From: Nostoc sp. HK-01 | GTDB taxonomy: Bacteria > Cyanobacteriota > Cyanobacteriia > Cyanobacteriales > Nostocaceae | Length of the DNA stretch: 64,000 nucleotides | Reading direction: 5' to 3' | Assembly (NCBI GenBank): GCA_003990705.1 | Contig: AP018318.1 | Location: 6,063,001-6,127,000, forward strand | Shown: positions 59,368-64,000 of the stretch, in pieces | Numbering within the stretch: position 1 is the stretch's first letter | How the letters are laid out: each line of letters opens with the position of its first letter | Notes under the pieces: model-generated | Database searches by the model: none | What the model was told of the DNA's origin: nothing | The model's input: the letters and a program-made list of their open reading frames with translations, nothing else | Translations under genes and position numbers: made by a program

Positions 59368-59901
59368 TTATTTCTTCGGCGAAATCAACATCATCATATT
59401 TCTTCCCTCTTTTTTCGGTGCTTGTTGCACTTCTCCAAAAGGTTCAAGATCTGTCGCCATACGCTTGAGTAAATCTTCTGCTAAGTCACTGTGTTGAATT
59501 TCTCGACCCCGAAACATAACAGTAGCTTTGACTTTATCACCATCTTTCAAGAAGCGCTCTGCTTGTTTCACACGCACGTTGTAATCGTGTTCTTCGATTT
59601 TGTAGCGCATCTTTACTTCCTTGACATCAGCCGTGTGCTGCTTTTTCCGGGCTTCCCGCGCCTTCTTCTCCTGTTCAAATTTGTATTTCCCGTAGTCCAT
59701 AATTCGGCAAACTGGCGGGTCAGCCTTATCACTCAGCAGCACCAAATCTAGCTCTTTTTCTTCTGCTAGTTGTAATGCTTCCTGAGGAGTGATAATTCCT
59801 AGTTGGGAGCCATCAGTATCAATGACTCTAATTTTCGGGAAGCGGATTCTCTCGTTGATTTGGGGCAGATCGCGAGTTCTTTTTTTCTCAATCACAGGCA
59901 T
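59368..59901 (-). CDS. infC: Translation initiation factor IF-3
   Basis: 177 residues. [22 protein letters not shown] at the start (N domain), linker [20 protein letters not shown]-type helix, and C domain with [37 protein letters not shown]. It keeps 30S subunits free of 50S and checks initiator tRNA. rpmI and rplT do not follow. ATG start. Confidence 0.95.
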   Translation of the reverse strand: MPVIEKKRTRDLPQINERIRFPKIRVIDTDGSQLGIITPQEALQLAEEKELDLVLLSDKADPPVCRIMDYGKYKFEQEKKAREARKKQHTADVKEVKMRYKIEEHDYNVRVKQAERFLKDGDKVKATVMFRGREIQHSDLAEDLLKRMATDLEPFGEVQQAPKKEGRNMMMLISPKK

Positions 59902-60324
59902 TATGATTTATGGAAGCTCTCTTTTTAGAATATAGTTTGGTTTTGCTCGGTATGCCTCAGAAGTACAATACTTAAAATAACTGAGGACTTAACAATCAGT
60001 CTTTGATTCTAGAGTAACTAATCTATAGTCTAGTTACTAACGGCTGTATTTGTCATTCTACTCATAATGACAAAAATTTCTCTGCAATAGTTAACTTAAA
60101 TTACACAAGCAAAGGCAAAATTATTTATTGTAACAATTATTTTATTTACTGTTGACAAATACACGAAAATATATATTAGGGTTCGGGAATAGGGGAATCA
60201 GAATATTTTCCTTAGTCAATCGTGAGTTTTCCCATAACTGGCTGTCTAAAAATTTCAGACTTCAATAGACAGCTTTTATATTGGATGTATATAGTATGCA
60301 CATCTTCCAGCATCGGAGGTAAGC
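59902..60324. other. 423-bp divergent gap between infC and an alpha/beta hydrolase
   Basis: AT-rich. It contains a perfect 8-bp dyad AGTAACTA / TAGTTACT (60013-60038), which could be an operator near the infC promoter. Nothing else is clear. Confidence 0.45.
60315..60320 (+). promoter_or_regulatory. Ribosome binding site for a TTG start
   Basis: GGAGGT lies 4 bp before TTG at 60325, the only reasonable start for the following hydrolase. Confidence 0.65.
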
Positions 60325-61245
60325 TTGACCACAGCGGTACACTGGCAACAGCGAGTTGGCAATCAAAGAGACTGGGTTTGGCGGGGCTGGCAAACTCGTT
60401 ATACTTACATCCGCCCTAGCGCCAATTACAATAACTCAACGCCCTTAATTTTGCTACATGGGTTTGGTGCTTCTATTGGACATTGGCGGCATAATTTAGA
60501 AGTTTTGGGTGAATATCATACAGTTTATGCTTTAGATATGCTGGGTTTTGGCGCTTCGGAAAAAGCTCCAGCAAATTACAGCATAGAATTATGGGTTGAG
60601 CAGGTATACGAATTCTGGCGAGCATTTATCCGCCAACCTGTTGTATTGGTAGGAAATTCTAATGGTTCATTGATTTCCTTAGCAGCAGCAGCGGCTCACC
60701 CTGATATGGTGCAAGGCATTGTCATGATGAGTTTACCTGACCCATCATTAGAACAAGAAGCGATACCTGCTGTTTTGCGACCAATTGTGAAAACTATCAA
60801 AAATATTGTTGCTTCCCCGTTAGTATTGCAGCCAGTATTTCAGTTTGTGCGTCAACCCAGTGTCTTACGGCGCTGGGCGAGTTTGGCTTATGCAAATCCC
60901 GAAGCTATTACCGATGAACTTATAGAAATTTTGGCTGGGCCTCCCCAAGACAGAGGTTCGGCGCGGGCTTTTAGTGCTTTATTTAAAGCGGCGATCGGTG
61001 TTAATTTTAGTCCCAGTGTCAAAGCTGTATTGCCCAAATTAACAATTCCTATGCTGTTAATTTGGGGACAAAAAGACCGCTTTGTTCCACCTGTATTGGC
61101 TACTCGATTTGCTCAATACAACAACAAATTAGAACTACTCAACCTAGAGAATGTAGGACATTGCCCTCATGATGAGTGTCCAGAACAAATTAACCAAGCA
61201 ATTTTAGATTGGATGACTCGATGTTTTGGCGATCGCCAGTGTTGA
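60325..61245 (+). CDS. Alpha/beta hydrolase, TTG start
   Basis: 306 residues. Oxyanion segment LILLHGFGASIGHWRHN, nucleophile elbow VGNSNGS (Ser112), acid in WGQKDRFVPP and His in NVGHCPHDECPE. The pattern resembles plant pheophytinase / chlorophyll dephytylase relatives, but many hydrolases share it, so no substrate is claimed. The start is TTG, backed by GGAGGT. Confidence 0.85.
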   Translation: MTTAVHWQQRVGNQRDWVWRGWQTRYTYIRPSANYNNSTPLILLHGFGASIGHWRHNLEVLGEYHTVYALDMLGFGASEKAPANYSIELWVEQVYEFWRAFIRQPVVLVGNSNGSLISLAAAAAHPDMVQGIVMMSLPDPSLEQEAIPAVLRPIVKTIKNIVASPLVLQPVFQFVRQPSVLRRWASLAYANPEAITDELIEILAGPPQDRGSARAFSALFKAAIGVNFSPSVKAVLPKLTIPMLLIWGQKDRFVPPVLATRFAQYNNKLELLNLENVGHCPHDECPEQINQAILDWMTRCFGDRQC

Positions 61246-61346
61246 AGAAGAATTCACAAGTTAGAATTCAGGAGTCAGAATCAATCATTAAGCAATTTTG
61301 ACCCGCGACTAACTAATTGAAGACCACACTTCAAAAAGCTCATTAA

Positions 61347-61369
61347 CCACCAAATTGAAAATTTGGTGG
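61347..61369. terminator. Hairpin between convergent hydrolase and BON genes
   Basis: CCACCAAATT-GAA-AATTTGGTGG, a perfect 10-bp stem. No long T run. Confidence 0.55.
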
Positions 61370-61390
61370 GAGCCTTAAACTCGGTTATTC

Positions 61391-61482
61391 TGACGCTCGC
61401 GGACTCGCTCTAAGCGAAGCTATGTCGTTGGTAAAGCCTCTCGTTCGCGTTAGCGTTTCTGAAAGAGAAGAGAAGGCTTTAC
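61391..61482. repeat. Dispersed repeat with GACGCTCGCGGACTCGCTCT and a 12-bp hairpin
   Basis: GTAAAGCCTCTC (61431-61442) pairs with GAGAAGGCTTTAC (61470-61482) with one bulge. The preceding GCTCGCGGACTCGCTCTAAG is a style of repeat I recall from Nostoc genomes. Confidence 0.5.
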
Positions 61483-61524
61483 GCCACACTATCCGCCAGT
61501 CGTACAGAATTCATTCACGCAGAT

Positions 61525-61887
61525 CTAGCCTATTTGGACTTGTGCTGTATCAACTTCTGTAGCACCATTGACAGCGCGGGCTACAGAAACCATCTTGTTG
61601 AGAATCTCCTGGCTAGGAACTTTACCTTTGAGAACTACAGTTCCACCAGTCTGAGCAACCCAAAGTGTGTCTATGTCATCAAGCTGCTGATCTTGATCAA
61701 ATGCTAATGCTACCCGCTTGGCCAATCCACTTTGGTCATATTCGCCATTCAATCCGATCCGTTCTGGTGGCATAGATTGAGTTGCTGTAGGCGCAGCAGT
61801 AGCAGCTTGGGGTACTGCTTGCGGAGCCGGATTGACCTGTGCATTTTGTGGTTTTTCCAAACCGAATAATCTTTTTAACCAACCCAT
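61525..61887 (-). CDS. BON-domain protein
   Basis: 120 residues from the ATG at 61887, chosen for GGAGAG about 9 bp upstream; a longer frame reaches 61920. A short amphipathic start (GWLKRLFGLEK), a Pro/Ala/Gln linker (about 15-45), and a BON domain (about 55-120): VALAFDQDQQLDDIDTLWVA, GGTVVLKGKVPSQE, VNGATEVDTAQVQ. BON domains associate with membranes or cell wall; role unknown. Confidence 0.82.
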   Translation of the reverse strand: MGWLKRLFGLEKPQNAQVNPAPQAVPQAATAAPTATQSMPPERIGLNGEYDQSGLAKRVALAFDQDQQLDDIDTLWVAQTGGTVVLKGKVPSQEILNKMVSVARAVNGATEVDTAQVQIG

Positions 61888-62162
61888 AAATGCTGCTCTC
61901 CTATGAACATTCCATAACATTTTGAAGATAATGGTTCTTTGTCATTATTTTCATCTGTCAAGGAAAAGATCTACACTTCAGAAGGTTTCTACTTTCAGTA
62001 TGATTTGTCGAGAACTTCTGTCTAGAAAGTGTAATGAGTGCAGGTATAAGTTTAAAATAGAAAATAGCACTTATCAAAAAATTTAGTTTAACAGTACGTG
62101 TAAGGTAGCCATTAGCTAGTGTTTGCGTTAGTAATATGCTACCTGAGCCTGTGTTGGCAAAG

Positions 62163-62681
62163 ATGAAACATACCCTTTCTGTTCTAGTAGAAGACGAAGC
62201 GGGTGTTCTTTCCCGCATTTCTAGTTTGTTCGCCCGCCGTGGCTATAACATAGAAAGCCTTGCTGTTGGCCAAGCGGAGCAGGGAGGAGTTTCCCGCATT
62301 ACGATGGTTGTGGCTGGTGACGATCGCATAATCGAACAAATCACCAAGCAACTATACAAGCTGGTTAATGTGCTTAAAGTTCAAGATATTACAGAAACTC
62401 CCTGTGTAGAGCGAGAGTTAATGCTTTTGAAAGTGAATGCTAATAGCACTCACCGTTCTGAAGTTATTGAACTGGCTCAGATTTTCCGAGCGCGGGTTGT
62501 CGATGTAGCGGAAGATTCTCTTACTTTGGAAGTAGTGGGAGACCCCGGAAAGATGGTAGCGATTGTACAGGTGCTACAAAAATTTGGTCTTAGGGAAATA
62601 GCCCGGACTGGTAAAATAGCCCTGACTCGTGAGTCTGGTGTGAATACTGAGTTGCTCAAATCTTTGGAAGCAAAGGTCTAG
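62163..62681 (+). CDS. ilvH: Acetolactate synthase small (regulatory) subunit
   Basis: 172 residues from the ATG at 62163, where the family starts ([20 protein letters not shown]); an ATG at 62136 is in frame. The N-terminal ACT domain has [14 protein letters not shown] and ISRITMVV-type strands; the C-terminal domain has [20 protein letters not shown] and [16 protein letters not shown]. It activates the large subunit and gives valine feedback. Confidence 0.95.
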   Translation: MKHTLSVLVEDEAGVLSRISSLFARRGYNIESLAVGQAEQGGVSRITMVVAGDDRIIEQITKQLYKLVNVLKVQDITETPCVERELMLLKVNANSTHRSEVIELAQIFRARVVDVAEDSLTLEVVGDPGKMVAIVQVLQKFGLREIARTGKIALTRESGVNTELLKSLEAKV

Positions 62682-62752
62682 TCAAAGCAATCTCCTGGCT
62701 GTATTTTTGATAACTCATCCAGTGAAATCACTCCGAAATTGTCGCAGCTATT

Positions 62753-62779
62753 ACCCCGAAGACTTAACGGGGTTTTTTT
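62753..62779 (+). terminator. Rho-independent terminator of ilvH
   Basis: ACCCCG ... CGGGGT with a 9-nt loop, followed by TTTTTTT, 72 bp after the ilvH stop. Confidence 0.85.
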
Positions 62780-62954
62780 ATGGTTTTTTCCTACCTGCTC
62801 ACTGATTTTTTTCGTAAATATAAGAGTGCTTATTTTAACATTTTCATCAAAATTTTACAGGGAAACGTATATTTAAATCAAGAGTTCAGAGTACTAATAC
62901 TTAAAAAGCTTAAAAAACACCGCATACAATTCACACAATCAATATAAATTTACG

Positions 62955-63150
62955 GTAGTCATAGATGAAGATTTCACCAAGCTGGGTTTGTCAGGACTGT
63001 GATGACGAATGAGTTGAAAGCCGTTAAACTGTTTGCCTAGAGATTAGAGATTAGGTAAAGAGCTGAAGTTGTAAGATATCAGCTTTTCACATAAGGTTAG
63101 AGTTCAGTAATATACCTAGAAAACCGTAGCAGTTCCCCTACGGTTTTTTT
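62955..63150 (+). ncRNA. Possible small RNA (~195 nt) ending in an orphan terminator
   Basis: There is no ORF here, yet a strong intrinsic terminator closes the stretch (63121-63150). A TATAAA box at 62943-62948 would start a transcript near 62955. Inside, GAGCTGA ... TCAGCTTTT (about 63060-63087) forms a second hairpin. The class is not recognised; promoter and start are inferred. Confidence 0.4.
63121..63150 (+). terminator. Orphan Rho-independent terminator
   Basis: AAACCGTAG and CTACGGTTT pair across 8 nt and run into TTTTTTT. No gene lies between it and the ilvH terminator 340 bp upstream. Confidence 0.8.
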
Positions 63151-63351
63151 ATGATGTTAAATATTACGTAAAAAGACTTATTTTAGCTAATTTTAAATGT
63201 AACAAAAAAGTCTATTTAGTAACTAAAATCAGCGCAATTTTTCATAAAACTAGATTTGGATTCTTAAATTTTCCAGTGATTTTACCGCACCTAAAATCAA
63301 GTAAATATGAATACAAAAGAATATATAGTTCGACACATTTAAATAAAGCGT
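63151..63351. other. 201-bp AT-rich gap before a secreted-protein gene
   Basis: Very AT-rich; presumably promoter of the next gene. Nothing else visible. Confidence 0.3.
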
Positions 63352-63744
63352 ATGTTTTTAAAGAGCTTTAGTAGCGTTGTAGTAGTAGTGACATTGTTAG
63401 TAGGTAATACAGCCATAGCTCAAACTACTAATAACCAATTAGCATTTCATATACAAGTAGGTGCTGATCATGATGGTAATCCAATTATTTTAGATGCAGG
63501 CTCGGTGCAAGGAAGTAAGTATACTATCTTGCAAAAACAGGGTAATGGTCTCACAAAAACTACTTTTCGTGCTTCATGTACTGAAGGTCGTTTATTTTCT
63601 GAAACATCTTCTATCTACAGTGCAGATGGTCAGTTAGTTACTGAAAAACAAACCAAGCAAGAAATTACCCCTCAACCTGGAACCCCTGAAGCTAATTCTA
63701 TGGAGATTGTTTGTCAAACAGCCAGCAACGACAGTAATCAGTAA
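63352..63744 (+). CDS. Small exported protein of unknown function
   Basis: 130 residues. Signal peptide (SFSSVVVVVTLLVGNTAIA, cut likely before QTT), then a beta-rich domain with GADHDGNPIILDAGSVQGSK and two Cys (FRASCTEGRL, MEIVCQTAS) that could form a disulfide. I do not recognise the family. ATG start without a strong ribosome binding site. Confidence 0.65.
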   Translation: MFLKSFSSVVVVVTLLVGNTAIAQTTNNQLAFHIQVGADHDGNPIILDAGSVQGSKYTILQKQGNGLTKTTFRASCTEGRLFSETSSIYSADGQLVTEKQTKQEITPQPGTPEANSMEIVCQTASNDSNQ

Positions 63745-63889
63745 GTAACCGTAAAATGTTGATTAGTGAAAATTCTGTGTTCTGCTTAGTCAGTTAATCA
63801 GTATACAAGTAAAATACGTAGACATTGTTGGCGAAACTTTTGCGAAATTTCATCAGTCTGAGTTTTCAAATTCTGTAAAAAAAATATCC

Positions 63890-64000
63890 ATGTCTTCTTC
63901 TAATCAAGGTATTCCTGGATTACCTGATCTGACACATCCAATAGAACTGATTCAGTTTGGCAACCAACTACTCAAGGCTTCTATTTTATTAGTATTTTTA
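63890..64000 (+). CDS. Start of an unidentified gene, truncated by the window end
   Basis: ATG at 63890 opens a frame to the window edge (37 codons): SSSNQGIPGLPDLTHPIELI and then a hydrophobic run KASILLVFL. Too short to identify; no clear ribosome binding site. Confidence 0.4.
   Translation, partial: MSSSNQGIPGLPDLTHPIELIQFGNQLLKASILLVFL

Overview
The window reads as chromosomal DNA of a filamentous, heterocyst-forming cyanobacterium of the Nostoc/Anabaena type. The support is: the 3' end of a heterocyst glycolipid synthase cluster (PfaD-like enoyl reductase plus HetM/HglB) at the left edge; many GCGATCGC (HIP1) octamers; short tandemly repeated heptamers between genes; phosphoribulokinase with the cyanobacterial cysteine pairs; a ferredoxin-NADP reductase carrying the phycobilisome (CpcD-like) domain; Ycf54; and the AgrE-type arginine dihydrolase/ornithine cyclodeaminase fusion. 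Base composition looks even. There is no prophage, integrase, CRISPR array, rRNA or tRNA that I can see.

Layout. 0-2.1 kb: end of the heterocyst glycolipid cluster. 2.3-9.2 kb: a 1605-residue glycosyltransferase-hemagglutinin-CHAT fusion divergent from a secreted TPR protein. 9.2-20.4 kb: mixed housekeeping and unknown genes (dihydroorotase-like protein, tandem histidine phosphatase, DUF3611, a PAS/GAF histidine kinase, a NarL-type regulator, Era, a degenerate M48 protein, DUF2358, a GH10-like hydrolase). 20.5-32 kb: epoxide-hydrolase-like enzyme, pentapeptide protein, cell-wall amidase, CTP synthase, an AI-2E family transporter, Nudix hydrolase, FolD, geranylgeranyl diphosphate synthase (crtE). 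32-40 kb: SPOR-like protein, Ycf54, PdxJ, an LRR-Roc-COR GTPase followed by a 21-bp minisatellite, and a membrane histidine kinase. 40.5-47 kb: MetK, Prk, a 1.07-kb non-coding gap, PetH, homoserine dehydrogenase. 47-64 kb: SLH protein, CAAD/CURT1-like protein, a probable 51-residue membrane protein, DUF2085 protein, AgrE, GNAT, peptidase U32, Uma2, a nucleotide-translocase-like HEAT protein, IF-3, an alpha/beta hydrolase, a BON protein, IlvH, a probable small RNA and two edge genes.

Most genes are monocistronic and closed by visible hairpins; only a few pairs look co-transcribed (pfaD-like/hetM, lipoprotein/Nudix, cyclase-like/ycf54, agrE/DUF2085). Functionally the window joins carbon fixation and electron transfer (Prk, PetH), pigment synthesis (crtE, ycf54), nitrogen storage turnover (AgrE), pyrimidine synthesis (pyrG and a DHOase-like protein) and cell-surface functions (amidase, SLH, FHA-CHAT).

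The points most worth following are: the GT2-TPS-CHAT fusion; a palindromic repeat inserted in frame inside the U32 peptidase; two enzyme-family proteins that have lost catalytic residues (DHOase, M48); a 21-bp minisatellite open in frames on both strands beside the Roco GTPase; an orphan terminator implying an unannotated RNA; and several short terminal-inverted-repeat elements. No single new multi-gene system stands out; the fusion with its divergent TPR neighbour is the nearest candidate. All positions and family calls come from reading the sequence and from remembered family features, not from searches.
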